Assembly (NCBI GenBank): GCA_934167095.1
Contig: CAKPKE010000002.1
Span: 1-64,000 of the forward strand
Origin: an uncultured Clostridia bacterium
GTDB lineage: Bacteria > Bacillota > Clostridia > TANB77 > CAG-508
Length of the DNA stretch: 64,000 bases
Direction of reading: 5' to 3'
Shown here piece by piece: positions 33,505 to 42,607 of the stretch; within the stretch, counting starts at the first letter, position 1, and the number at the start of each line of letters is the position of its first letter. The notes under the pieces were generated by a model. That model had not been told where the DNA came from, did not search any database, and saw only the letters and a program-made list of their open reading frames with translations. A program made the position numbers and the translations under genes.

Positions 33505-34578
33505 ATGGAAAAGAAAAAAGAAAAGAACAAGATTAAAAAGAATATGCTTAATATATTATTATTTTTGTGTCTGATTATTATTACTTTTTGTTTGATATTG
33601 AAAGACCAAAATACAGAAGAAATATTAGCAGCAGTAGGAGAAGCTAAAAAGCAGTATTTAATATGTGGAATGTGTGCAATGGTTGTTTTTATAGCATGTG
33701 AAGCATTTAATATAAAAAGAATATTAAAAGGACTTGGAGAAGAAACATCATTTTTGAAAAATGTGAAATATGCATTAATAGGTTTTTTCTTTAGTGCAAT
33801 AACACCGGCTGCAACAGGCGGTCAACCAATGGAAATATACTATATGCATAAAGATGGAATATCGGTTGCAAATGGAACTTTAGCACTACTTGTTCAATTA
33901 ATGAGCTTGCAAATAGTAAATTTAAGTTTAGGAATTATAAGTGTATTCTTCAATTTTGAAGTTGTAAATAATGGGCTTATGGCACTTGCGATAATTGGGG
34001 TATTTCTTAATTCATGTGCTTTAGTATTGCTAATAATTAGTATATTTTCAAAAAAGCTTTCAAAAATATTAATTAATTTTTGCGTAAAGATTCTTAAATT
34101 CTTTAAAAAGAAAAATATAGATCAATTACAAGAAAAATTAGAATATGAACTTACAAAATATCAAGAAGACAGTGATTATATAAAGAAGAATAAAAAAATT
34201 GTATTTAAAAGTATTCTTTCAACATTAGTGCAAATGAGTGCATATTATATGGTACCTTTTTTTGTATATAAAGCTTATGGCTTAAATGAATATGGAATTA
34301 TAAGAATAATGTCACTTCAAGCACTGTTATATACAACTGTTTCAGGAATTCCTTCACCAGGCTCTGTTGGCGTTAGCGAAGGTGGTTTTTTAGGAATATT
34401 TAGAAATATTTTTTCAGCTGAAATAATTAGTAGTGCAATGATTTTAAATAGAGTTGTAAATTTTTATCTATTAGTGCTAACAAGCTCAATAATTGTTATA
34501 ATTTGTACTTTAAAGGATAAAAAGGATGAAAAAACAATGGAAATTGCAGAAAATAGTGAAAGTAGTATAGAAGAGTAA
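33505..34578 (+). CDS. MprF N-terminal-type flippase (lysylphosphatidylglycerol synthase TM region)
   Basis: A 357-residue polytopic protein with about eight helices. The family motifs are FFFSAITPAATGGQPMEIYYM near residue 95 and VSGIPSPGSVGVSEGGFLGIF near residue 285. These UPF0104/YbhN proteins correspond to the flippase half of MprF and lack the aminoacyl-transferase domain; they move lipids, and sometimes lipid-linked glycans, between leaflets. Its place after the GT8-acyltransferase group fits export of a modified lipid, but a separate promoter is likely. The ribosome site is weak (GGGAAGG about 20 bases upstream). Confidence 0.88.
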   Translation: MEKKKEKNKIKKNMLNILLFLCLIIITFCLILKDQNTEEILAAVGEAKKQYLICGMCAMVVFIACEAFNIKRILKGLGEETSFLKNVKYALIGFFFSAITPAATGGQPMEIYYMHKDGISVANGTLALLVQLMSLQIVNLSLGIISVFFNFEVVNNGLMALAIIGVFLNSCALVLLIISIFSKKLSKILINFCVKILKFFKKKNIDQLQEKLEYELTKYQEDSDYIKKNKKIVFKSILSTLVQMSAYYMVPFFVYKAYGLNEYGIIRIMSLQALLYTTVSGIPSPGSVGVSEGGFLGIFRNIFSAEIISSAMILNRVVNFYLLVLTSSIIVIICTLKDKKDEKTMEIAENSESSIEE

Positions 34579-34583
34579 AAAAT

Positions 34584-34624
34584 CCAACCCAAATGTTAAA
34601 AAAAGCATTTGAGGTTGTTTTTTT
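34584..34624 (+). terminator. Terminator after the flippase gene
   Basis: CAACCCAAATG pairs with CATTTGAGGTTG around a poly-A loop, followed by T8. Confidence 0.85.
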
Positions 34625-34732
34625 ATGTTTTGTTATTTTTTTATTTTGATTGCCTGATACTTTTGTTATATTTTTTATTAAGTTCAATATAAATGTATCT
34701 TTGCAATATGTTATATCTTTTGTTTATAATTT

Positions 34733-35071
34733 TTAGCTAGCTCTGATAAAAGAAGCAAATGTAGATAATACTTCTATTCCAGCTCTAATTTGTTCATCTG
34801 AAAAATCCGAAAGAGATTTCTTAGCGGCAGAGGATAATCTGTTTTCCGTTCCAAACAAAATATAATCAGCAGAATAATTGCTAATTTCACAGAGTTTTTG
34901 TAATTTATCAATTCTAAGTGTACTACCTCCATGTTCGATAATACCAAGATATTGAGAAGAAATACCTAAACATTCAGCAAGTCTTGTCTTGGACATATTT
35001 AAATCTTCTCTAATTAATTTTATTCTTAACCCCATTTCTTTTGTCATTTTCTTTGTAATGTCTTTAGCCAT
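34733..35071 (-). CDS. XRE-family regulator next to the Spo0A-C response regulator
   Basis: A 112-residue protein. The HTH is MGLRIKLIREDLNMSKTRLA, then ECLGISSQYLGIIEHGGSTL and LQKLCEISNYSADYILFG, a common Clostridial repressor type. The C-terminal 40 residues (LSSAAKKSLSDFSDEQIRAG...) are short and helical. It is transcribed away from the response-regulator gene, and the 240-base gap between them holds the TGTCGAA motif. AAGAAAGGGG lies upstream on the minus strand. Confidence 0.85.
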   Translation of the reverse strand: MAKDITKKMTKEMGLRIKLIREDLNMSKTRLAECLGISSQYLGIIEHGGSTLRIDKLQKLCEISNYSADYILFGTENRLSSAAKKSLSDFSDEQIRAGIEVLSTFASFIRAS

Positions 35072-35118
35072 AAATTATACCCCTTTCTTAATAGTTCTTT
35101 TTATGGTAACCTCCAAAT

Positions 35119-35125
35119 GTCGAAA
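35119..35125 (+). promoter_or_regulatory. TGTCGAA motif (possible Spo0A box)
   Basis: In the divergent region upstream of a gene that itself encodes a Spo0A-type DNA-binding domain, suggesting auto- or cross-control. Confidence 0.4.
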
Positions 35126-35313
35126 GTTGCAGAAAACTTCATATAAAAGCGTTACATAAAATTATATCAATCAATTATAACCTAAATTTTGACGGATTGA
35201 GTGAAGAAAAGTAGTGCAATTTAATGACAAAATATGATAAAATGTGATAAAATATAACTGTGCGAAATGATATTGTATAAAATAATAGAAAGGAGAGAAA
35301 GCAAACATATTAT

Positions 35314-36117
35314 ATGGAAGATAGAATGAAATTATTATTAATAGAAGATGATGATGTAAAATGCGAAGAATTTAAAAAATTAGAAAATATTGGTAAACCA
35401 ATAAAATTTGTAGCAATAACTAAGTCTTCCGCTGAAGGTATAAAACTTGTACAAAGATTTATGCCGGAAGGAATAATTTTAGATTTAGAACTAACTAATG
35501 GTGAAGGCAGTGGCTTTGACTTCTTAAGAGATATGAAAAGTTTGAACATTGCAAATACACCAAAAATTGTTGTGACTACAAATGTGATTTCTCAATCAGT
35601 TTATGATTTTTTACATCAGAATAATGTTGACTTTATATTTTACAAAAAGCAACAAGGATATTCTGAAAGTAATGTTATAAATACACTTTTATTACTTAAA
35701 GGATATCAGAAAATAGATGACGAAGAAAGAATTAGAGAATATGCACAAAAGAATAAAGAAGAATTTATGAAAACTATATCAGATAGAATTGATACTGAAT
35801 TAGAACTTATTGGAATTGGTAAACATTTAGTTGGAAAGCAATATTTGCATGATGCAATAGAATATATAATTGTAAACCAAGGAAATGATGATCAAGTTCC
35901 AGTTGTAAAATATTTATCTAGTAAGTATAAAACACCAGCAAGTACAATTAGTAGAAATATGTCAAACGCAATAATGCATGCTTGGAAAATTTCAGCACCT
36001 GAGGATTTAGAAAAATATTATACAGCAAGAATTGATTATGCAACAGGCGTGCCAAAGCCAAATGAATTTATATATTTTTATGTGGATAAAATTAAAAAAG
36101 AAGTTGTACCAAAGTAA
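35314..36117 (+). CDS. Response regulator with Spo0A-type C-terminal DNA-binding domain
   Basis: A 267-residue protein. Receiver domain at residues 5-120: LLLIEDDDVK, phospho-acceptor region GIILDLELTNGEGSGFDFL (Asp in LDLE), TNVISQSV and YKK. The C-terminal half matches the Spo0A DNA-binding family: LELIGIGKHLVGKQYLHDAI, then VPVVKYLSSKYKTPASTISRNMSNAI and a closing AWKIS. Not Spo0A itself, as the recognition stretch differs and it sits in a local two-component island. It probably answers to the AgrC-like kinase at 36514. AAAGGAGAG lies 16 bases before the ATG, a long gap. Confidence 0.87.
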   Translation: MEDRMKLLLIEDDDVKCEEFKKLENIGKPIKFVAITKSSAEGIKLVQRFMPEGIILDLELTNGEGSGFDFLRDMKSLNIANTPKIVVTTNVISQSVYDFLHQNNVDFIFYKKQQGYSESNVINTLLLLKGYQKIDDEERIREYAQKNKEEFMKTISDRIDTELELIGIGKHLVGKQYLHDAIEYIIVNQGNDDQVPVVKYLSSKYKTPASTISRNMSNAIMHAWKISAPEDLEKYYTARIDYATGVPKPNEFIYFYVDKIKKEVVPK

Positions 36118-36129
36118 AAAAAAGAGCAT

Positions 36130-36250
36130 AAAAAGTTGAATGAAAGTAAATAAAATCAAAAAATATTAAAAAAGTTGAATGAAAGCAAATAAAATTAAAA
36201 AATATTAAAAAAAGTTGTATAAAAGTAAATAAAATTGAATAAAAAATCAA
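36130..36250 (+). repeat. Three tandem AT-rich repeats of about 41 bases
   Basis: The unit AAAAAGTTGAATGAAAGTAA followed by AT-rich sequence occurs three times from 36130, the third diverged. Lies between the response regulator and its downstream terminator. A cousin, AAAAAGTTGAATGA, occurs at about 58815. Confidence 0.7.
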
Positions 36251-36279
36251 AAATAATCAAATAAATGAGCTACCGTTTA

Positions 36280-36314
36280 TCACCTACAAGAGGCCTTGTA
36301 GGTGGTATTTTTTT
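36280..36314 (+). terminator. Terminator before the peptide gene
   Basis: ACCTACAAG pairs with CTTGTAGGT around AGGC, then GGTATTTTTTT. Confidence 0.9.
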
Positions 36315-36394
36315 ATTATCGTAAACAGAGATTAGACAAACTAAAGACAAAGCACACACGGTTACGAAATAAAAAAAGAACGGTGGTGAGAGGC

Positions 36395-36445
36395 ATGGGA
36401 TTCTGGGAATGGTTAAGATACATATTAGGTTTAGGTGGTGTATAG
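36395..36445 (+). CDS. 16-residue Trp-rich peptide, candidate signal peptide
   Basis: ATG at 36395 with an exceptionally good ribosome site (GGTGGTGAG) four bases upstream, stop at 36443. The product is MGFWEWLRYILGLGGV: aromatic and amphipathic N-terminal half, glycine-rich end, no cleavable leader. Terminators on both sides isolate it as one short transcript between a response regulator and an AgrC-like sensor. Leaderless short hydrophobic peptides are known as pheromones and as membrane-active peptides. That it signals to the adjacent kinase is inference from place. Not an AgrD homologue: no Cys/Ser-containing core is present. Confidence 0.6.
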   Translation: MGFWEWLRYILGLGGV

Positions 36446-36453
36446 AAACAAAA

Positions 36454-36485
36454 TGGGTGTAAGGATTGCTTACACTCTTTTTTTA
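36454..36485 (+). terminator. Terminator after the peptide gene
   Basis: GGGTGTAAG pairs with CTTACACTC around GATTG, followed by T8. Confidence 0.9.
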
Positions 36486-36513
36486 TTATATAATCACATA
36501 GTAAGGAGGAAAT

Positions 36514-37986
36514 ATGGAAGAAATAATAATGACTGTGCTTAAAACGGTATACATATATATGTCAGTAATTTATATGTTTTATAGAATCAGAGGAATAAAA
36601 AATAGAAAAGTTATAATGTCAATAGTAGGTGTCATTATTGGAGCCTTTCTATGTTATATAATAAATAAAAATATAACGAATGAATATGAACTTATAGTAA
36701 GCTTTTTTATACAGTATATATTGTGTAAAATACTAGATATGGAAAATAAAAATGCAATGATAACAAGTGTTTTGCTATCAAATGCAATTGTACATATAAA
36801 TTTTGTAATTGCAGCGTTTATAGAAAATTGTATTAGAATGTTATTAGGAAATTTAAAAGAATATGATATTTTGAATTTAATATTAATTATAGCAATTGCT
36901 ACATTTATAAATATTGCTATGTTCAAGATAAGAAGAATTAATAAAGGCTTTCAATTTTTGAAGGAAAAAATCAATAATGAATATCTTGATATAATTATGA
37001 TAAATATCAGTATTGGTGTAATTTTTATATATTCTTTATTTGGAACATATTATGGAGATGTAACAATTCATATAATGGTAACTTTCTTAATTGTTTCATT
37101 GATCATGATTGTAATGATTTCAAAAACAATAGCATTAGCTTACAAACAAAAGCAACTTGAAAAGAATCTAGCAGAAGATGACGAAATAATAAAGCAAAAA
37201 GATGCTAAAATAGAAAGTCTTTCAAAAGAAAAGTTTGAAATTAGCAAAGTGAGCCACGAATTTGAAAAGAGAATAAAAGCATTAGAGTTCAAAGCAACAA
37301 GTAATATGAATATGGAAATTTCTGAAGAAAATGATTTAATGAAACAAATTAATAATTTATCAAAAGAATATTCCACAAAGCTAAAACAAATAAAAGGTAG
37401 CGATAAATTAAAGAAAACCGAAGTTGCTGAAATTGACAATATGTTTGAATATTTACAAAATGAATGTGAAAAAAGTAATATAGAATTTTATTTAAATATA
37501 AATTGTGATGTAAATAATATGATTGATAAAGTAATTGCTAAAAATAAACTAGAAACATTAATCGGCGATTTAGGAACAGATGCAATACATGCTGTAAACA
37601 TGAGTAAGAATAATTATAAAAGCATAGTAACAATTATTGATAAAAAGGAGGATATTTATTCAATATCAATGTCTGATACTGGTGTTGAATTTAAAGTTGA
37701 TACTTTGCTAAAACTAGGCTTGGAGCCAGCAACTACTCATAAAGAAGATGGTGGCAGTGGAATTGGTTATATTACTACATTTGAAACATTAAACGAAACA
37801 AAGGCAAGCTTGATTATTGAAGAAAAGAACAATGAATCTGAAAATGAATATACTAAAACAATAACTGTTAAATTTGATGGCAGAAACGAATATAAAATAA
37901 TTTCATATAGAGCTGATGAAATTAGAAAAAAACAGAAAGACAGTAGAATAAAAGTAGAAAATATAAAAAATAGTGACAATATATGA
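36514..37986 (+). CDS. AgrC-like membrane sensor histidine kinase (GHKL)
   Basis: A 490-residue kinase. About six helices in residues 5-215; a coiled-coil linker; the phospho-accepting His in KVSHEFEKRIKAL (about residue 248); and a GHKL ATPase end with LIGDLGTDAIHAV (N box, here with Asp where Asn is usual), MSDTGVEF and HKEDGGSGIGYIT (G boxes). The architecture is that of AgrC-type peptide-sensing kinases. The weak N box should be checked for activity. AAGGAGG precedes the ATG. Probably acts with 35314-36117 and the nearby 16-residue peptide. Confidence 0.85.
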   Translation: MEEIIMTVLKTVYIYMSVIYMFYRIRGIKNRKVIMSIVGVIIGAFLCYIINKNITNEYELIVSFFIQYILCKILDMENKNAMITSVLLSNAIVHINFVIAAFIENCIRMLLGNLKEYDILNLILIIAIATFINIAMFKIRRINKGFQFLKEKINNEYLDIIMINISIGVIFIYSLFGTYYGDVTIHIMVTFLIVSLIMIVMISKTIALAYKQKQLEKNLAEDDEIIKQKDAKIESLSKEKFEISKVSHEFEKRIKALEFKATSNMNMEISEENDLMKQINNLSKEYSTKLKQIKGSDKLKKTEVAEIDNMFEYLQNECEKSNIEFYLNINCDVNNMIDKVIAKNKLETLIGDLGTDAIHAVNMSKNNYKSIVTIIDKKEDIYSISMSDTGVEFKVDTLLKLGLEPATTHKEDGGSGIGYITTFETLNETKASLIIEEKNNESENEYTKTITVKFDGRNEYKIISYRADEIRKKQKDSRIKVENIKNSDNI

Positions 37987-38049
37987 TAGAAAATAATATT
38001 ATATACTATAACACACAATAATTTATGTTATTTAATGGAGGTGACCTAT

Positions 38050-38304
38050 ATGGAACCACAAGAAATATATTGTTGCAAAGAAAAACATTCGTGTACAGGA
38101 AAAATAAAATGCCTAGGACTTATAACTATATTATTTTCAATACTGTTTATAGGAGTAGTAGGAGCATTAGTAGGAGCTAATATAGCAAGCACGATATTAG
38201 AAGCAATATCTGCAGTAATAGTACTTGCAATCGTTCTTGGAATACTTTTTATAATATCAATAGTATTATTAATATGTAACTGTACAAAAAAACGAGAATG
38301 TTAA
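38050..38304 (+). CDS. Small Cys-containing membrane protein (84 aa)
   Basis: A short N-terminal stretch with four Cys (MEPQEIYCCKEKHSCTGKIK), two long hydrophobic helices joined by a glycine/alanine turn (GVVGALVGANIA), and a C-terminal CNCTKKREC. GGAGGTGACC lies exactly before the ATG at 38050, and overlaps the ATG at 38035, which is rejected. No known family. Downstream of the kinase by 60 bases and possibly part of its regulon. Confidence 0.7.
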   Translation: MEPQEIYCCKEKHSCTGKIKCLGLITILFSILFIGVVGALVGANIASTILEAISAVIVLAIVLGILFIISIVLLICNCTKKREC

Positions 38305-38310
38305 ATAATA

Positions 38311-38348
38311 AAATCTCTATAGCAATTTTGCTATAGAGGTTATTTTTT
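38311..38348 (+). terminator. Terminator after the small membrane gene
   Basis: AATCTCTATAGC pairs with GCTATAGAGGTT, then T6. Confidence 0.9.
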
Positions 38349-38501
38349 ACTGAAATTATTGGAAGCATGAATAATAGTCACTGGAATAATAGAAATATTA
38401 TAAATATAATAGATACATGAAAAATTATGTACAATACTATAAATGTATAAAAATGGAAATTTTAGAAATAATAAATAAAAAGAACGAAGGAGGAAATAGG
38501 T

Positions 38502-40055
38502 ATGAATATAAAGAATAGTAAAGGTATCACATTAGTAGCATTAGTTGTAACTATAGTGGTACTTTTAATTTTAGCAGGTGTATCAATAAATCTAGTGTTA
38601 GGAGAAAATGGTTTGATAACACAAGCTCAAGAAGCAAAAAGAAAAACATTGTTAGCAGAAGAAAAGGATAATAAAGATTTTTATAATATAGATGAATTTG
38701 TTTATGATAACACTTCAAATATAAATGTTGAAAAGGTAACTGATACTAATCCAGGGGTGTTGGAGAAAGAAAATGATAACATATATGAAATAAATAGCAT
38801 AGAAGACTTAGTCGCATTCGCGTATGATGTAAGAAATGGAAATTCTTATGCTGGAAAAACTGTAAAATTAGGATTAGATTTAGACTTTAAATCGACAAAC
38901 TCATATGTTGATGCTAATAGAAGTGATTATAAAGAATATGGTTATGACGGAAATTTGAAAAAATTATTAACATCTGGTGAAGGATTTTTACCAATAGGAA
39001 CATTTAATGAAGATGAAGCTGATACTAAAAGTTTTGCTGGAATATTTGATGGAAATAATCATACAATTTCTAATTGCTACATGTATAAGAATACAGAAGA
39101 AAGACATAGAATTTCATTCTTTGGGCAAAAATTATATGGAGAAGTAAAAAATTTAGGATTAGTTAATATAAATTTTGAATTGATTAATAAGGATGTTTCT
39201 TGTTCAGTTTCAGGAATTTCTACAAAACCAGTGAATGGAGCCAAAATAAGTAACTGTTATGTTAGTGGAAATATAAAAGAAATAAGTAATGGAACAGGAA
39301 ATGCAAGTTGTTCAGGGATAGCAACATATAATCAAGGAACTATTGAAAATTGTTATAATTTGGCTAATATAGAAGTTTATATAAATGATGATACCTTGAC
39401 TGCACAAGGATTAATGGGAGGAATAACTGTAAATCAAGAAGGAAACAAGGTAATAAACTGCTTTAATTATGGCAACTTATATGCTAATGGAAAAGGAGAT
39501 AGATTTGAAATTGGAGGAATTTCAAGAAATTTAGTTCAAGTAAATTCAAGTATAGAAAATTCATATAATAGAGGCAATATTTCTGCTGAAATTTCTAACA
39601 GTAACATTATAAGTATAGGAGGAATTTTAGCTTATACCTATTTGAATAATCTACAATTAAATAACTTATATAGTAATGGAAAAATGAATATAAAAGGTAA
39701 TACTAATAGATTATATGTAGGAGGAATTGTTGGATATGATACTAATGGGAAAGTATCTTTAAAAAATTCTTATAGTATAAGTGAAATTATAGATGAAACA
39801 ACAAGTGATAATAAAAATATAGGAAATATATATGGAAGAATAAATGCATCAAATACTACAATAGCAAACTGTTACCATTTAGATCAAAATAATTATTATG
39901 GTATTGGATCTGAACAAAGTGATACCAATATAATTAAAATTCAACCAAGTCAAAAACAAGAGTTACTAACAAAATTAAATGAAGCAGAAAATGGAATTTG
40001 GAAGAAAGATGAAAAAAATGTTAATAAAGGCTATCCAATCCTTATTTGGCAGTAA
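38502..40055 (+). CDS. Pilin-like-anchored surface protein with GLUG-type repeats
   Basis: A 517-residue protein. Residues 5-40 are the shared module (KGITLVALVVTIVVLLILAG, then VSINLVLGENGLI), a type IV prepilin-like helix in which the usual Glu5 is replaced by Ala. Then a QAQEAKRKT linker, and from about residue 95 a series of GLUG-like beta-helix repeats: 'NCYVSGNI', 'NCYNLANI', 'NCFNYGNL', 'NSYNRGNI', 'NSYSISEI'. GLUG repeats occur in bacterial surface adhesins and peptidases. AAGGAGG precedes the ATG. First of four genes with the same N-terminal module. Confidence 0.85.
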   Translation: MNIKNSKGITLVALVVTIVVLLILAGVSINLVLGENGLITQAQEAKRKTLLAEEKDNKDFYNIDEFVYDNTSNINVEKVTDTNPGVLEKENDNIYEINSIEDLVAFAYDVRNGNSYAGKTVKLGLDLDFKSTNSYVDANRSDYKEYGYDGNLKKLLTSGEGFLPIGTFNEDEADTKSFAGIFDGNNHTISNCYMYKNTEERHRISFFGQKLYGEVKNLGLVNINFELINKDVSCSVSGISTKPVNGAKISNCYVSGNIKEISNGTGNASCSGIATYNQGTIENCYNLANIEVYINDDTLTAQGLMGGITVNQEGNKVINCFNYGNLYANGKGDRFEIGGISRNLVQVNSSIENSYNRGNISAEISNSNIISIGGILAYTYLNNLQLNNLYSNGKMNIKGNTNRLYVGGIVGYDTNGKVSLKNSYSISEIIDETTSDNKNIGNIYGRINASNTTIANCYHLDQNNYYGIGSEQSDTNIIKIQPSQKQELLTKLNEAENGIWKKDEKNVNKGYPILIWQ

Positions 40056-40110
40056 GATGAATATATAAAATAATTTTTATGTAAAAAATGAAAATAAAGG
40101 AGAAATAAAA

Positions 40111-41310
40111 ATGAAAAACAAAGGTATAACCCTAGTTGCATTAGTTGTAACAATAGTAGTTCTCTTAATATTAGCAGGAGTATCAATAAGTTTAGTATTG
40201 GGACAAAATGGATTAATAAGTAATGCTAAAGAAGCAAAAGAGAAAACTCAGCTAGCTGAAAAAGATGAACTAAAGCACTTAGATGAAGTAAATGAATATA
40301 TTGATTCACAAGAAGAAGAATATATAAAAGATGATGATTTGCCGGAGAATCAGGACTTAAAATCATTTATAACAGAGTGGACAGTAGAAGCAGGAGATAC
40401 AATTGTTTTGCCTATATATGAAATGCAGGATGTAGATGATGAAAGAGGAGAGATAGAAACTTATTTTAATTATGATTTTACAGTTGATTATGGCGATGGA
40501 ACTGTGCTAACAGTAAAAAGCTTTGATGATGAAAATAGAAAGCACACTTATGCAAATGCTGGAACATATACTGTAAAAATAAATGGAAAATGTGAATCTA
40601 TTAGTTTTGAAAATGCACTAGATTCAGCAGATTGTAAGTTAAAAATAACAAAATTAGTGCAGTGGGGTGTAATAGGAGCAAAACATTATGATTTTTCAGA
40701 GTGTAAAAATTTAAAAGGAACTATTCCATTACCGGCTAAAAATAGTTTTAAATATGTAGAAAGTTTTAGATTGTTATTTTATTATTGTACAGGACTTACA
40801 GGTGAAATTCCAAAAGATTTATTTAAATATGCACCAAATGTACTAACAATGGCTAATGTATTTAATTTTACGACAGGTTTAACTGGAACAATACCAGAAA
40901 AATTATTTGCAAATTGTACAAAAGTAACAAATTTCAGATTTATATTTGCAAGTTCCAATGTAAGTGGTGAGATACCAGAAAAACTTTTTATAAGCAATCC
41001 AGAAGTTGTGAATTTTGATGGAGTTTTTAGACAGGCATATGCCATGACTGGACTGGTACCAAAGAACTTGTTTAAATATAATAATAAAATACAAACATTA
41101 AGAGGATTATTTACAGAAACTAATTTGAGTACTGAAGAAATTTATTTTTCATCAAATGATATATCTCAAATTGGGGATATACATTTGAAAAATGGTACTG
41201 ATGGAAGTGTAAAAGTATATGTCCCAAAAGATTCGATAACTGAACAAACGTTTAAAAACAGATGGGGAGCCAATAATGATAAATTAATAATTGAAAATTA
41301 CACAGTATAA
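40111..41310 (+). CDS. Pilin-like-anchored surface protein with BspA-type repeats
   Basis: A 399-residue protein. Same N-terminal module as its neighbours. Residues 105-165 form a PKD-like strand region (DYGDGTVLTVKSF...TYANAGTYTVKI), followed by DUF285-like repeats of about 26 residues: 'LTGEIPKDLFKYAPNVLTMA', 'LTGTIPEKLFANCTKVTNFR', 'VSGEIPEKLFISNPEVVNFD', 'MTGLVPKNLFKYNNKIQTLR'. These leucine-rich-like repeats are typical of surface binding proteins. Ends with a strand pair. AAAGGAG precedes the ATG. Confidence 0.85.
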   Translation: MKNKGITLVALVVTIVVLLILAGVSISLVLGQNGLISNAKEAKEKTQLAEKDELKHLDEVNEYIDSQEEEYIKDDDLPENQDLKSFITEWTVEAGDTIVLPIYEMQDVDDERGEIETYFNYDFTVDYGDGTVLTVKSFDDENRKHTYANAGTYTVKINGKCESISFENALDSADCKLKITKLVQWGVIGAKHYDFSECKNLKGTIPLPAKNSFKYVESFRLLFYYCTGLTGEIPKDLFKYAPNVLTMANVFNFTTGLTGTIPEKLFANCTKVTNFRFIFASSNVSGEIPEKLFISNPEVVNFDGVFRQAYAMTGLVPKNLFKYNNKIQTLRGLFTETNLSTEEIYFSSNDISQIGDIHLKNGTDGSVKVYVPKDSITEQTFKNRWGANNDKLIIENYTV

Positions 41311-41336
41311 CAAAAATACTAGAAAGGTGGAACAAA

Positions 41337-42566
41337 TTGAAGATAAGTTATAACAAAGGTATAACTCTAGTTGCATTAGTTGTAACAATAGTAGTTCTTC
41401 TAATATTAGCAGGGGTATCAATAAATCTAGTACTTGGTGAAAATGGTTTAATAAATAATGCAAAAGAAGCAAAAAATAAAACATTGCAAGCTGAAAAAGA
41501 TGATGAAGAAAGTATGGATGCAACTGCAAATTGGATAATTCAAAATGTTGCTAATTTGCCACAAACAACAGAAACAAAACCATATATACCAAGTAGTGAA
41601 TTTTCACAATTGGAAGGGACAAATCTAAGTAATGGATTAGTAATCCAAGATAGAGAAGGTAACCAATATGTATGGATAGAAGTACCAATGACAGAAGAAG
41701 TATATCCAACAACAGGGCTAGAGATAACAGAATTTAATGCAGATATTTATACAAAAATAGAGGATGATTTGCATAAGTATGTGAAAGAATATAATAAAAC
41801 AAAATTTTCAGATGAATATTGCAAAGATGATACTGACGGCTGGTTTAAAAATGAAGAAGAATATAATATGCAAAAATACAAAATGCTAAAAAGTGTATAT
41901 CAAAATGGAGGCTTTTGGGTAGGGAGATATGAAGCTGGTATTGAAAAAAATAGAACTAAATCTGGTGAAGCTACTGAAATACCACAGTCAAAGGCAAATT
42001 TATTTCCATATAATTATGTAACAAGGACTCAAGCAAAAAAATTAGCTGAAAAAGTAAAATATGATGAATATTCAGGAAGTTTAATGTTTGGAGTACAGTG
42101 GGATTTAATGTTAAAATTTATTGAGGTAAAAATGTACACAATAGATGCTAATATAATAACAAAATTAAATCAAGATAGTACAACAATAGGTAATTATATA
42201 AATGCAGAATATACAATTAATAGAGGAAAATATACAAAATATAATTTTACATCAACATGGTATGATTATGGAGATGAACTAGACGGAATAGTGAAAAATA
42301 AAGTAAAAATGAAGCAAGATGCAAAAGATAAAGGAGTATTATTAACGACAGGCGCAGCAGATAGAAATTGTTTAATGAATATATACGATGTAGCGGGAAA
42401 TATATGGGAGTGGACTTTAGAATATTCTCATATTGATGGAGGAACTTGTGCTGACAGAGGCGGAAGTTACTACACAACTGGAAAAAACAATCCTGCAAAT
42501 TATCATTATGCTAATCCAGTTAATTATAATTATGTTAGTTTTGGATTTCGCATCTCAATATATTAA
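41337..42566 (+). CDS. Pilin-like-anchored FGE-fold protein (first copy)
   Basis: A 409-residue protein; TTG start at 41337 with AAAGGTGG seven bases upstream. The shared N-terminal module is followed by an FGE/SUMF1-like region: NGLVIQDREGNQYVWIEVPM (about residue 95), GGFWVGRYEAG, MFGVQWDLMLKFIE, NIYDVAGNIWEWTLEY, ending RGGSYYTTG...SFGFRISIY. The last 30 residues differ fully from the next gene although the frame before them is well conserved, a pattern typical of variable C-type-lectin-like display domains. Its substrate is unknown. Confidence 0.85.
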   Translation: MKISYNKGITLVALVVTIVVLLILAGVSINLVLGENGLINNAKEAKNKTLQAEKDDEESMDATANWIIQNVANLPQTTETKPYIPSSEFSQLEGTNLSNGLVIQDREGNQYVWIEVPMTEEVYPTTGLEITEFNADIYTKIEDDLHKYVKEYNKTKFSDEYCKDDTDGWFKNEEEYNMQKYKMLKSVYQNGGFWVGRYEAGIEKNRTKSGEATEIPQSKANLFPYNYVTRTQAKKLAEKVKYDEYSGSLMFGVQWDLMLKFIEVKMYTIDANIITKLNQDSTTIGNYINAEYTINRGKYTKYNFTSTWYDYGDELDGIVKNKVKMKQDAKDKGVLLTTGAADRNCLMNIYDVAGNIWEWTLEYSHIDGGTCADRGGSYYTTGKNNPANYHYANPVNYNYVSFGFRISIY

Positions 42567-42607
42567 AAATATAGAATGAAAAATGGGCAAAAAGCACAGG
42601 AGGAAAA

